A DNA stretch of 64,000 nt from Paenibacillus endophyticus (GCF_014192395.1 NZ_JACHXW010000029.1:1-64000), one strand, 5' to 3'. Shown: positions 19,401-28,461, numbered from the stretch's first letter. The notes: generated from the letters alone by a model not told the origin. Program-made: numbers and translations.

Positions 19401-22400
19401 CATATTGCTGTTACAAAGGTAAACGTAAGCCCCAAGGATAATGAACTAGGTATCGGACGGACGGTGCAGCTGTCGGCAGCCATTGAACCTGCGAACGCCT
19501 CGTTATATAAGATCCATTGGAGTTCCTCTGACGAAGCGGTAGCGACCGTAAGCGACAAAGGCGTTGTAAAAGGCGTGGGACTCGGGTCAGCTATCATTCG
19601 AGCGACATCTGACGACATCGGAACTGATTTGTATGATGAGAGCACAGTCGAAGTTGTACCCCAAAAGGTTGAGTATATAGATCTCGACAAGACAACAATG
19701 ACTATGCAGATAAACTCCAGCAGGACCTTGAATACAATCATTCAGCCTGTTAACGCTTACAATAAATCAGTGAAATGGGTATCAGACAATACTGCTGTAG
19801 CAACGGTGGACGAAAATACCGGATTGGTGTCAGCTCTAGGGTTAGGAACGGCCAATATTACGGCAACGACCCAAGACGGCAGCGAGCTTACCGCTTCATC
19901 TCTCGTTAAGGTCCAAGCGCATGCTATACCCCTCACGGGTATAGGCGTTGGGGAGGAGCTCAGAAGCGGGTACTACTTCAAATCAAACTATTTCTCAACA
20001 TATTCTGATAGCAGCTATAATCCCAAGGTGGATGAAAATAAACCCACCTATCTTTTGAGGGTGACCTCTGCACCTGATGATGCCACCAATACCGACGTAA
20101 TATGGACATCAAGCAATCCGGATGTTGTCTCAGTGGCTTTGGATGGTATGCTCACAGCGCATAAGCCTGGCTTCGCAATGATAACCGCGACCTCAGTGGA
20201 AGGCGGCCACACCGTAAACGTGCCGATATACGTGCCGACGATCAGTGAGAATTTCAATAATAGAGCCGTTGATAACACATGGGGAGATAATGGACCGGCC
20301 ATTACAAATGCAAGTAGTGTTATAACCGGCGCTACCGGGGCTATGGGTGGATCAGTAAAAGAAAGTGTATCAAACACCGATGACCATTATTTGAGCTACT
20401 CTGTAAATGCCGGCGGCGACAGAGGTTCGTTAAAGACATTTTCTCCCGCTGTCAAAAATGACAAGGTTGTAGTTGATTTTGATTACAATGCAGCTAATCC
20501 TACAGGTAGTACAAACGGAGCGTATTTTGCGCTTCTGGACAACAATAAAAATATTTTATTCGGCATGGAAGCAAGGAACGGGGTGCTTAATTACAGTGCG
20601 GGTGGAAAACCATTACGGTATAATGGGCTGACTACCTCTTCAGACCCCTTAACTCTCGCCAATGCCAAACCTGTCGGAACTAATTTCAATTCATTCAATG
20701 TTTGGAATAATCTTCATATCGAACTGAACATGAAGACGAATACAGTTGACTTTACCATTACAAGAAAAGATGATCCGTCGATCACGACGTCCCATACTGG
20801 AATATCATTAGGAACTGATCATACCGGTACGCTTAACAATCTACTACTTTACGCAACTCGCAGCAGTGGCAACGTAGTTTGGAATGCGTCGATCGATAAC
20901 TTTAACGTATATGCGGCGGCGCCAGTGCCCGATCAGGTGCTTTTGAATACTAAAACGGTAAATCTTGTGCCTATCGAGGGTACAATATCCTCTGAATACC
21001 AGCTTGAGGCGAGTGTTGCACCAGCCGAAGTCAGCCAAGGTATCACATGGAGTTCAAGTAACCCAAGTCTAGTAACTGTGACGGACGGACTTGTTAAACC
21101 GACAAACATGGTAGACACCGTAGGCAATATTGTGTCTGGTGAAGCTGTCATATCGGCAAGGTCAACGGAAGACTCGACCATTTTCGCTACCGCTACAGTC
21201 AAAATAGTCAATCCCACAGATATATCCTATGAATGGTTTAAGTTAACGGACACGCAGGGTAAACCTTACGAAGACGGTACTTTTGACGTGGAAACCGGAA
21301 ACGAATTATTATTAACGCCCAGAGTTGGTGTCGCTGGTACCGACAGGCCGATAGCCTCGGCAAACTGGACGACCTCGACTCCTGATTTAGTCAGCATAAC
21401 ACCCGAGTCGAACGGTGGAGCCAATATCCGCTTCCTAGAAATGGGTGAAGCCAAGATTACAGTAACGGCTAATTTCTATTATGAGACGGATCAGGTGTTT
21501 GATGTAACATTCAATGTTTCTGGCTCCAAACTACTCGACACCTCCGCGCTCATAACCGCTATACAAAATGCGGAGGAGGCCAAAACATATGAAGACAAGT
21601 ATTATAAGCAGGACACCCTTTTGGCGTACAAGACTACGGTGGAACAAGCCCAGGAACATTTAGTCGAGGCAATAACCGAAGAATGGGATTATCTATACCA
21701 AAACATCATTCACATGGATGTACAGAAATTATACGCAGCAGTTAATGCTCTGCAGTTGCTTGATGTCATTGAAGTTGAAGCGATTAAGATTAACTCCATT
21801 GCCCTCCCGTTTGCGGTTGGCATGACTAGAAACGCCAGCGCGGTCGTAACACCCGCATTTGCTACTAACGACAGGGTGGTCTGGTCATCCGGAAACAAAG
21901 CCGTTGCCACGGTTGATGAGTATACCGGTGTAATTAAAGCCGTAGGACCAGGCTCAGCAACGATCTATGCCAAAGATATTAAGGGAATGATTACCGACAG
22001 CATAACCGTTACTGTGAATGCTCTCAATAATGGAGATATTTCCTCTTACTTTGATTCTTATGCAGGAAGCGTATCGGCTGGTGGGACTCATGGTGTTAAT
22101 ACGCCTACTAACCCATTGCTTAACGCAAGAAATGGAACAACTAATCTCGTTTGGACAACAGGCAATAGCAACGAGTCATGGTGGATGGTGGATCTTGGTG
22201 CGGAAGCTATTATCGAGCAGATCGATATAGCCTTCTGGGGGCAGCCGAGCCGATTCGTCCTACAGGCAGCGTCAGATAGCTCAGGTCCATGGACTACTTT
22301 ACATGACACCCTAGGTGAATTAGCAGCAGATGGAGGTCCAACAAATCCGGCGTCATATACCGCGCCTGCCAATACGAAAGGGCAGTATATAAGGGTAAAC

Positions 22401-25295
22401 AACTTAAAGGCAACTGGATCTCAATGGACCGCAATGACCTATTTCAGAGCTATTGGAACTTTTGAGATTGAGGGAACGGGCGAAACGATAGATAGGTCGG
22501 CGCTTGCTGCTTTAATTAATGAAGCTTCGGATCTGAGACAACATGACTATACCACGGCTACGTGGCAGACCATGCATTCTGCGCTGGAAAATGCAAAAAC
22601 AGTATTGACAAACGCGGAAGCTACACAAACCGAAATTAACGACGCCGTCACTGTGTTAGAAAACGCAATTGATGCTTTGGCTGTCAGAATTATCAATACC
22701 GTAACTGTAAATGGCGGCTCCGGTGACGGCAGCTATGAGGCAGGTGTTACCGTGACTATCGCAGCGGATGCCCCTCCTCAAGGCAAGCAGTTTAAGGTAT
22801 GGACGGTAGAAGGCGACGGCGTTATCTTGGCGGATGCACAGGCTTCAAGCACCACATTCACGATGCCAGAAAACGCCTTGGAAGTAACAGCGTCGTATGA
22901 GGACGCACCAGTAGTCCCTACGATCACAACACTCTATCTAATCGGCGGCACGGTTGGTACGGACTACAGTCAGACACTTGCGGCAACCGGAAATACGCCC
23001 ATTACATGGAGCATAGACAACGGCAACCTGCCGGACGGCCTAAGCTTATCGGGCAACACGATTTCCGGCAAGCCGACAGTGCTTGGAACCTTTAACTTCA
23101 CAGTGAAGGCGACAAACACAGCGGGCAACGTTACACAGGCATTAAGCATTGTCATTAGCTCTACAGCAACTCTAGAGAGCGCGACCATCGGCCCTGTAAC
23201 GAGAGACTTTTATCTGGATAATCCAACTGATATCGTTACGTCGATTACCTGGAATGATGCAACTATTGTCACCGGGGTAGTCATTGGTACAGATGATCTG
23301 GAATCGCCTAATGACTTTACCGTAGTCGGAAATATACTGACTATTACAGAAGATTTTTTATTGGGATTGAATCTGTCAGACGGTGATACGGTGGCGCTTA
23401 GCATCTCCTTCGATGTAGGAAATGCAACGCTAACGATTGAAGCAGAACAAAGCCCCATCTCTGGAACGGATGCTTCCTTAAGTGGTCTGACGGTGGGCGG
23501 TAGTGCCGTGAGCGATTTTATCGAAGGTACTTACATCTATAGCGTGGAACTGCCTTATGGTACCCAGAGCGGTAGTCAACCAGCTATAGTCGCCGCCATA
23601 GCTTCCGATTCAAAGGCCGCCGTCAGCATTACGCAAGCCGCGACGCTGCCCGGCAGCGCCATTGTGGGGGTAACAGCCGAGGATGGTACGACAAAGCAAA
23701 CCTATATTATAAACTTTACGCTGGGAGCAGCGCCGAACACAGCACCGATCCGCAAGGCAGCGGTACCGGCTACAGCGACGGAAAGCGCGACGGTGAATCA
23801 TGCCTACACCATTAATTTGGCAGCCATATTTGAAGATGCAAACGCAGATACATTGACCTACAAGGTATCGGTGAACGGAGCCGCAGACATAGGAGCCAGT
23901 GCGAATTACTCCTATACCCCGACCTCCACAGGAACGACTGCGCTGGTATTCAAAGCCAATGACGGGACGGTAGATTCCATCGACACTTATACAATGACGC
24001 TGACCGCAAACGCAGCCTCAAATGGCGGTGGCGAAGGTACGCCAACTACTCCACCAAGCACTCCGCCTGTAGGAGGAACAACGAAAACAGAAATAACGAT
24101 TATAGGAAATACGGCCACTGCCACGACAACCTTTACAGCTACCGTTGACGACAGCGATAAAGCAACCGCAGCCGTTACACAGGAACAGATAAGCTATGCC
24201 ATCAGTCAGGCATTGGCAGAGGTCGAAAAGCATGAAAACGTTACAGCGATAGCTATAGAAATCAAGGTAGACGCCAAGGCGGATGCCACAATCGTAGACT
24301 TTATCATACCGAAAATTGCTATGGAGTTGGTTGCAGACGGTAAAACGGATTCTCTTAAAGTATCTACTCCTTTTGCCCATATCAACTTTGATGCAGCTGC
24401 CCTCTCCACCATATACAGTGAAGCGGCGGAAGACATAAAGATAACAGCATCAAAGGTAGAAGTCTCCACCCTTTCAGCCGAAGCACAACAGGCTGTGGGA
24501 GAGCGACCGGTGTTCTATTTCAGCGTCACTAGCGGAGATAAGACAATCTCTCAATTTGGAGGCACAGTATCCGTTGCAGTACCTTATACGCCTAAAGACG
24601 GTGAGCATACAAATTCAATCGTTATCTACTATATCAACGCAGAAGGGAAATTAGAAATTGTAAACAATAGCAGCTATGACCCTGAAACAGGCATGATGAA
24701 CTTCATAAAAAGCCACTTCTCACTCTATGCAATAGGTTACAGCAAGGTGGACTTCCATGATGTAGCGGCAAACGCGTGGTACAGCCAAGCCATAGGCTTT
24801 ATCGCAGCGAGAGGTATCACCGAGGGGACGGGAGACGGAAATTACAGCCCTGATGCCAAGCTGACCCGTGCAGAATTCCTTGTGATGATGATGAGAGCGT
24901 ACGGCATCGCTCCTGATGTAAACGGGGCAGATAACTTTGCGGACGCAGGCAACACCTGGTACACAGGATACTTGTCAGCAGCCAAGGAGTTGGGCATATC
25001 CGACGGCGTGGGCAATAACATGTTCGCACCGGGTAAGGAAATTACCCGTCAGGAAATGTTTACCTTGCTCTACAATGCGCTGAAGCTCATAGGGAGTCTA
25101 CCCGAGGGAAGCTCTGGCAAAACCTTATCCGATTTCGTCGATGCAGGTGATATCGCTGAATCCTGGGCAAAGGACGCAATGACGCTGCTGGTTGAAACAG
25201 GAACCATCAGTGGCAGTGGCGGTAGGCTGTCACCGACGAGCACCAGTACCAGAGCGGAGATGGCGCAGGTCATTTATAACCTGCTGTCAAAGTAA
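16416..25295 (+). CDS. Giant SLH-anchored GH53-like endo-galactanase with CBM, Big and F5/8 domains
   Basis: 2959-residue cell-surface enzyme. Signal peptide about 1-35 (LVLRFLAFVLALLSIFYQMP...AQA); two N-terminal CBM4/9-like modules about 45-365; GH53-like catalytic barrel about 366-788 starting IRGAEASFLPLIED, with candidate acid/base Glu540 (VKHGNEQNSG) and nucleophile Glu643 (IVAETAHAF). Then come about eight Big_2-type Ig domains, a LamG-like module near 1285-1510, two helical FIVAR-like stretches, an F5/8 domain (~1871-2025), He_PIG, X2 and cadherin-like domains, and three SLH repeats (~2775-2959). GH53 enzymes cut beta-1,4-galactan side chains of pectin. GTG start after AGGAGGAGG. SLH domains bind pyruvylated wall polymer, so the enzyme is displayed on the cell. 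The barrel is divergent: the usual RLRVW strand reads ANMVFVE. Confidence 0.88.
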   Translation: MNSKRLSKKLVLRFLAFVLALLSIFYQMPLIPAQAASQSGSPMEMNGGTNLDFSSLAGWTTTGNVTHLASGGQGGSGAASLAADSSISQTIKGIPQGSYTVSIWAKGTGSTNGNAATRMVVSNTGGPETVSKISSYTNSNTFTDIGLRTVLVYNGQMTITVSTPSGHTLVVDKIEITLDSNDENTIQNWDFESSLSDWTTSGDVSVSNDADAGAGAVKLGTGAEISQTVEVQPNSSYILTMRAKVDVADAFRQDLVKVHLGEGLNVVRLVTGNRVNLGVKNGVTVLRQAPSSTEGYSLISVSFKTGPNDTRVTIYANTIYDQAYKDSVTLYTTDTHESGGFLADDWTGNGANNSHVDNFNLFRVNSHYIRGAEASFLPLIEDNNGKYFANGVQQDMLRIMSNHGVNSIANMVFVEAGALVYEESGGKYVQRWVGSNDEEGNPYPLTMVPGAFDKIRTANIGERATALGMSFMPGLHYNDTWMSQAQANTPVSWIETSYDGVMTTAPLELLKSAVYNYVYDFMKELKDRNVDVIGVKHGNEQNSGILRPIGSGASSNGHVQLVNASIEAAQAAYPGLPASVHSNNGYGVSNYTSWFTSIINNGVNVTAQAGTSYGGHPTSDTMSINRAMNGNNTLRYNDQIVAETAHAFTSYALNGSASTMGITNHYDRNSPNGHNGQYNWLLDFIQSASDVPNPYGQMRGFYCWPAEWIPTVGANWFEYGPPAETARTLFNNGDTSIREMGSVKPGKAGDMMDSMYAFMARGWPKDKADTMQTPLQGYGTYTVAQTDPTGITLTKSSTTIRVGQSEKLLPTITPMNEVLTDSEILWTSSASGVVTVNSKGFVTGVSPGSATITAKVGNVSTTISVTVNPNTLADTNVEGDLTLNYSINSGSASAIADGTTINVNVFDKIRLTPSLASSVTDKVVWYKSSDPEVASFFGETWQTPPGEMFHLTTATGTNNGGTPFVQLNAKKGGTTTITARNSAGEEMLSFEVVSNHIAVTKVNVSPKDNELGIGRTVQLSAAIEPANASLYKIHWSSSDEAVATVSDKGVVKGVGLGSAIIRATSDDIGTDLYDESTVEVVPQKVEYIDLDKTTMTMQINSSRTLNTIIQPVNAYNKSVKWVSDNTAVATVDENTGLVSALGLGTANITATTQDGSELTASSLVKVQAHAIPLTGIGVGEELRSGYYFKSNYFSTYSDSSYNPKVDENKPTYLLRVTSAPDDATNTDVIWTSSNPDVVSVALDGMLTAHKPGFAMITATSVEGGHTVNVPIYVPTISENFNNRAVDNTWGDNGPAITNASSVITGATGAMGGSVKESVSNTDDHYLSYSVNAGGDRGSLKTFSPAVKNDKVVVDFDYNAANPTGSTNGAYFALLDNNKNILFGMEARNGVLNYSAGGKPLRYNGLTTSSDPLTLANAKPVGTNFNSFNVWNNLHIELNMKTNTVDFTITRKDDPSITTSHTGISLGTDHTGTLNNLLLYATRSSGNVVWNASIDNFNVYAAAPVPDQVLLNTKTVNLVPIEGTISSEYQLEASVAPAEVSQGITWSSSNPSLVTVTDGLVKPTNMVDTVGNIVSGEAVISARSTEDSTIFATATVKIVNPTDISYEWFKLTDTQGKPYEDGTFDVETGNELLLTPRVGVAGTDRPIASANWTTSTPDLVSITPESNGGANIRFLEMGEAKITVTANFYYETDQVFDVTFNVSGSKLLDTSALITAIQNAEEAKTYEDKYYKQDTLLAYKTTVEQAQEHLVEAITEEWDYLYQNIIHMDVQKLYAAVNALQLLDVIEVEAIKINSIALPFAVGMTRNASAVVTPAFATNDRVVWSSGNKAVATVDEYTGVIKAVGPGSATIYAKDIKGMITDSITVTVNALNNGDISSYFDSYAGSVSAGGTHGVNTPTNPLLNARNGTTNLVWTTGNSNESWWMVDLGAEAIIEQIDIAFWGQPSRFVLQAASDSSGPWTTLHDTLGELAADGGPTNPASYTAPANTKGQYIRVNNLKATGSQWTAMTYFRAIGTFEIEGTGETIDRSALAALINEASDLRQHDYTTATWQTMHSALENAKTVLTNAEATQTEINDAVTVLENAIDALAVRIINTVTVNGGSGDGSYEAGVTVTIAADAPPQGKQFKVWTVEGDGVILADAQASSTTFTMPENALEVTASYEDAPVVPTITTLYLIGGTVGTDYSQTLAATGNTPITWSIDNGNLPDGLSLSGNTISGKPTVLGTFNFTVKATNTAGNVTQALSIVISSTATLESATIGPVTRDFYLDNPTDIVTSITWNDATIVTGVVIGTDDLESPNDFTVVGNILTITEDFLLGLNLSDGDTVALSISFDVGNATLTIEAEQSPISGTDASLSGLTVGGSAVSDFIEGTYIYSVELPYGTQSGSQPAIVAAIASDSKAAVSITQAATLPGSAIVGVTAEDGTTKQTYIINFTLGAAPNTAPIRKAAVPATATESATVNHAYTINLAAIFEDANADTLTYKVSVNGAADIGASANYSYTPTSTGTTALVFKANDGTVDSIDTYTMTLTANAASNGGGEGTPTTPPSTPPVGGTTKTEITIIGNTATATTTFTATVDDSDKATAAVTQEQISYAISQALAEVEKHENVTAIAIEIKVDAKADATIVDFIIPKIAMELVADGKTDSLKVSTPFAHINFDAAALSTIYSEAAEDIKITASKVEVSTLSAEAQQAVGERPVFYFSVTSGDKTISQFGGTVSVAVPYTPKDGEHTNSIVIYYINAEGKLEIVNNSSYDPETGMMNFIKSHFSLYAIGYSKVDFHDVAANAWYSQAIGFIAARGITEGTGDGNYSPDAKLTRAEFLVMMMRAYGIAPDVNGADNFADAGNTWYTGYLSAAKELGISDGVGNNMFAPGKEITRQEMFTLLYNALKLIGSLPEGSSGKTLSDFVDAGDIAESWAKDAMTLLVETGTISGSGGRLSPTSTSTRAEMAQVIYNLLSK

Positions 25296-25340
25296 CCTGG
25301 TGGAATATAAGCGATAAAGTACCAGAGTAGTGACATCAAC

Positions 25341-25436
25341 AGTTTAATAACCAAAAGGTAACCTGCTTAAAAGCAGGGGCGCAAAGCTATAAGGTCTAAG
25401 ATGCTTTAGAACGATGATAGTCTGGCTTGCGAAACT
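25341..25436 (+). promoter_or_regulatory. Cyclic di-GMP-I (GEMM) riboswitch
   Basis: The core GGTAACC, a CTGCTT-AAAAGCAG hairpin with an A-rich loop, GGGGCGCAAAGC, TATAAGGTCTAAG and the 3' GATAGTCTGGCTTGC follow the conserved GEMM-I order, and AGTTT (25341) can pair with AAACT (25432) as P1. A rho-independent terminator follows at once. It sits 45 bases behind the giant SLH gene. The nearest downstream gene is 640 bases away and has its own promoter, so the target is unclear: 3' UTR control, a short RNA, or an orphan element. Call made by motif memory, not by a covariance model. Confidence 0.75.
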
Positions 25437-25440
25437 CACG

Positions 25441-25475
25441 AAAGCCTGCCCTTTTTCAAGAAGGGCAGGCTTTTG
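25441..25475 (+). terminator. Rho-independent terminator of the riboswitch / giant gene
   Basis: 13-bp stem AAAGCCTGCCCTT/AAGGGCAGGCTTT with a 7-base loop and TTTT. It starts 4 bases after the riboswitch P1 strand, as expected for an expression platform, and would also end the 16416 transcript. Confidence 0.85.
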
Positions 25476-25727
25476 TGTGCTTGGCAGTACAACGACAAAT
25501 CACATTTACTCGCCCAACATATGTTACGACTTTTGATAGCTGCGGCGGAAGGCGCCGGGTGTAAGCCGTTCAAGATTTTAGAAGATTGCTCCATAATCCA
25601 TCGGTAGCGCGTATTCTCATGCAGCCCCATTTCGAATCCGCATGCACGGTTTGACGGGATTCCGAGGAAGGAATCCCTCTTCTTGCCCTACTGCTAATTA
25701 TTTAGACTATAGGTATTTGAAGGATGT
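25476..25727. other. Intergenic stretch without a recognisable gene
   Basis: No supported coding sequence. A perfect 8-bp hairpin GGGATTCC-GAGGAA-GGAATCCC lies at 25656-25677, without a T run. The long gap after the riboswitch terminator suggests a deleted or decayed gene, but nothing recognisable remains. Confidence 0.4.
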
Positions 25728-25790
25728 CGGAAATATGAAAGCAAAGTAGGAGTTGTCTCATTGTTACTCTATTGATGTGATGCTTATGAT
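25728..25790 (+). promoter_or_regulatory. Promoter with YesN-type direct repeat, upstream of the GH115-like gene
   Basis: CGGAAATATGAAAG at 25728 matches the site at 2441, AGGAGTT at 25748 is the second half-site, the shared stretch TTGTCTCATTGTTAC follows, and TATGAT at 25785 lies exactly as far away as TATAAT does at 2498. Bases 25791-26113 hold a long leader without a recognised gene. Confidence 0.65.
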
Positions 25791-26113
25791 GTAAGTGAGT
25801 ACATGCAGTTTGAACGATTCGTTTGAAAACTGCCAGTTAACCTTGAAATTGATGTAGTTATCAGGCTTTTGAGAAAGTCATATTTATCCGAGTATTTAGT
25901 CAATCGGTAGATAAAGCCGCCTCTCAGATCGTTTCTAATTAACTTTTTCATTCCGAGATGAGAATAATTGCATAAAAATTGGTCTGTTCAAAAGTTTATG
26001 AGACTTTCTCAATTGCCTGGCTTTTGCATTTATTGCTCAGTAAACTGGAAAATCGTTGAGATCTAGATGCAGTGTTACATCTATTAGGTACATGAAAGGG
26101 GAATTCGATAACA

Positions 26114-28171
26114 ATGATTATTGATCGACACACGACTTATCGCTTGCCTAAGAAGTTAACCTCTCCAGTACGCCATGCTTGGGAAATGGTGGGGAGGGAT
26201 CTTAAATCTGTATTTGGAGAGGTGCCAAAGCTTCAACTGGACGAAGAAGCTCCAGTTGAAGTGGAAGTCCGTTATGCTCTCTTAGGGGAGTTATGCCCCG
26301 AGCATCCAGAGGCATTTTCATTTCAGTTTATCGAAGCAGATGGGGTTATGACGTTCCACATTATGGCCCACGATGACCTCGGGCTAGTATTTGGTTTGTT
26401 AGAATTTAGTCGCAGATATTTGGGAGTGGATCCGTTCTGGTTCTGGATGGACAAATATCCGGTGCGGCGGGACGAAATACACATTTCCGAAGAGAATTAC
26501 GATTCTCCAGAGTCGTTTGTTCGTTTCCGAGGATGGTTCGTCAACGATGAAGTGTGCTTGATTGGATGGAAGGAGGAGTATCCCCCAGCCAAAGAAGTGT
26601 GGTATCCCGTCTTCGAAGCCTTACTGAGGTGCGGCGGCAATATGTTGATCCCCGGTACCGATCTGCCTAAACATGGCATTCATGCTGAACTTGCGTCAGA
26701 GATGGGGATATGGGTAACGCACCATCATGCAGAGCCGCTTGGCGCTGAGATGTTTCTGCGTGCATATCCCGGCAAGAAGGCTAGCTATCAAGATAATCCG
26801 GAGTTGTTCGAAGCTTTATGGGAGGAAGCAATTGAAGCACAGAAGGACCGGAAGATTGTTTGGGTTCTTTCCTTCCGAGGGCAAGGAGACCAGCCTTTTT
26901 GGATACAAGACCCTTCATTCGATACACCAGAAAAGCGCGGAGAGATGATCAGCAGAGTCGTCCGTAGGCAGTATGACATGGTTAAGCAGAAGGTTGAAGA
27001 ACCGTATTGCTGTGTAGCTTTATACGGCGAGATTGCAGAATTATACAAGGCAGGTCATATCGACATCCCTGAAGATATTATGCGAATATGGGCCGATAAT
27101 GGGTACGGTAAGATGGTTTCCCGTCGTCATAACAACCATAATCTGAGAGTTCCTTCACTCCCTTCGAAAGAAGACGGAGGGAAGCACGGTGTTTACTATC
27201 ATGTAACGTTCCACGATCTTCAGGCATCAAATCATTTGACCCTTTTTCCCTCTCCAGCTTCATTTATCCAGCAGGAACTGGAGGATGCTTTCCATTCGGG
27301 AGCATTCTCATACCTGCTGGTGAACAGCGGTAATATTAGACCGCACGTATATACCTTGGACTTTATCCGCGAGCTGTGGAGCAAGGGTCATGCGGATTCA
27401 AAGGAGCACCTCCTTCAATTTGTATACCGTATGTACTCCGCTTGCGAAGACGAGATTACCGCGTTACATCTTGATTACGCTGAGCAGACCATTTCGTACG
27501 GCCCAAATGAAGATGATCGTGCGGGTGAGGAACTCTATCATCATCCGGCCCGTGAGATCGTCGGTCATTGGCTTCAAGGGAGAGAAGGACAACCGTTGCA
27601 GAGGCTGAACTGGGCAACGGGGGCGGTCGGTTTTGCGGAGCAGGTTGATTGGTTTAGCCGCAAATGCGCGGATGCGGTACCTAGCTGGCAGTTACTCAAA
27701 AAGCGCATCGAGCAGCTTATAACTAAGCTTCCGAACGAGGAGCAGCAAAGAATGAATGATCATCTGCTGCTGCACGTCAAGCTGCATCTATCCGGCTGCG
27801 AGGGTTTTGCAGCTTTAGGTGATTCTTATAAAGCTTACATGAATAAGGAATTTCCCGCTGCATTCGTACATGCATCGCGAGCAATGTGGTGCTATCAACA
27901 GGGATTAGAAGCTATGCAAGAAGCTGAACACGGACATTGGCACAATTTCTACCGAGCGGACTGGCTCACGAATATACAGAGCACCGTGAACAATATGGAT
28001 ACTTTAAGAAGATGGCTGCGTGTCCACGGAGACAGTCCGGATTTCTTTGCTTGGTATAAAAATTATCTCATGCCGGAAACGGAGAAATATATTTATTTAG
28101 AAAATACGCATCGCAATCCCTTGTCAGACGACGAGTTGGCTAGAAGATTGAAAGAGAAGTTTGAACTGTGA
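26114..28171 (+). CDS. GH115-like alpha-glucuronidase-family glycoside hydrolase
   Basis: 685 residues without a signal peptide. An N-terminal GH20b/GH67-like beta domain (VRYALLGEL...GLVFGLLEFSRRYLGVDPFWFW) is followed by the GH115-type barrel marked by VRFRGWFVNDEVCL, GGNMLIPGTD and GIWVTHHHAEP. GH115 enzymes remove (4-O-methyl)-alpha-glucuronic acid from xylan or arabinogalactan. It is shorter than most GH115 proteins (800-1000 aa) because no C-terminal beta domain is present. Its promoter carries the same operator as the galactanase and rhamnosidase genes, which fits removal of glucuronate from rhamnose-capped galactan. The family call is moderate; a distant relative with another specificity is possible. 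Confidence 0.65.
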   Translation: MIIDRHTTYRLPKKLTSPVRHAWEMVGRDLKSVFGEVPKLQLDEEAPVEVEVRYALLGELCPEHPEAFSFQFIEADGVMTFHIMAHDDLGLVFGLLEFSRRYLGVDPFWFWMDKYPVRRDEIHISEENYDSPESFVRFRGWFVNDEVCLIGWKEEYPPAKEVWYPVFEALLRCGGNMLIPGTDLPKHGIHAELASEMGIWVTHHHAEPLGAEMFLRAYPGKKASYQDNPELFEALWEEAIEAQKDRKIVWVLSFRGQGDQPFWIQDPSFDTPEKRGEMISRVVRRQYDMVKQKVEEPYCCVALYGEIAELYKAGHIDIPEDIMRIWADNGYGKMVSRRHNNHNLRVPSLPSKEDGGKHGVYYHVTFHDLQASNHLTLFPSPASFIQQELEDAFHSGAFSYLLVNSGNIRPHVYTLDFIRELWSKGHADSKEHLLQFVYRMYSACEDEITALHLDYAEQTISYGPNEDDRAGEELYHHPAREIVGHWLQGREGQPLQRLNWATGAVGFAEQVDWFSRKCADAVPSWQLLKKRIEQLITKLPNEEQQRMNDHLLLHVKLHLSGCEGFAALGDSYKAYMNKEFPAAFVHASRAMWCYQQGLEAMQEAEHGHWHNFYRADWLTNIQSTVNNMDTLRRWLRVHGDSPDFFAWYKNYLMPETEKYIYLENTHRNPLSDDELARRLKEKFEL

Positions 28172-28310
28172 GGTAGAGGAATATATGTCGTACTTGACAA
28201 AGGAGCGATAGGAATGAGTATGCAAGCTCTGCGAGAACGAGGTCTCACGAATAAGATATACGGAATCGGTATCTACAGGATCATGATGCGAGAAATCTAA
28301 GATCTATAAA

Positions 28311-28461
28311 AACTTGGATATACTCGATGACCGCGAGAAGGAAGTCGTGATCGGCCGATTTGGGCTGGAGCATGGCGGGGATCTCGCGGAGTTATTTGTC
28401 GCGAATTGAAAAGCGGCTTTGATGAAGCAATATCATGAGTTTTATAAGGTGAAGCGGCAGT
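28311..28461 (+). pseudogene. 3' relic of a sporulation sigma factor (SigE/SigK family)
   Basis: LDDREKEVVIGRFGLEHGGD in one frame, then SRSYLSRIEKR in a second and ALMKQYHEFYK in a third, ending at TAA 28461. Joined, these match the region 4 end of sporulation sigma-E/K (REKEVIIGRFGL, ISRSYVSRIEKRALMK.FHEFY). The QREIAKELG segment is deleted and at least one base is missing between AAGCGG and CTTTG. The gene is dead. The preceding 28172-28310 could hold more decayed sequence but nothing recognisable. Confidence 0.7.

Noticed and set aside
25436..25630. 64-residue minus-strand frame after the riboswitch
   Set aside because: Overlaps the riboswitch terminator and resembles nothing; treated as non-coding.
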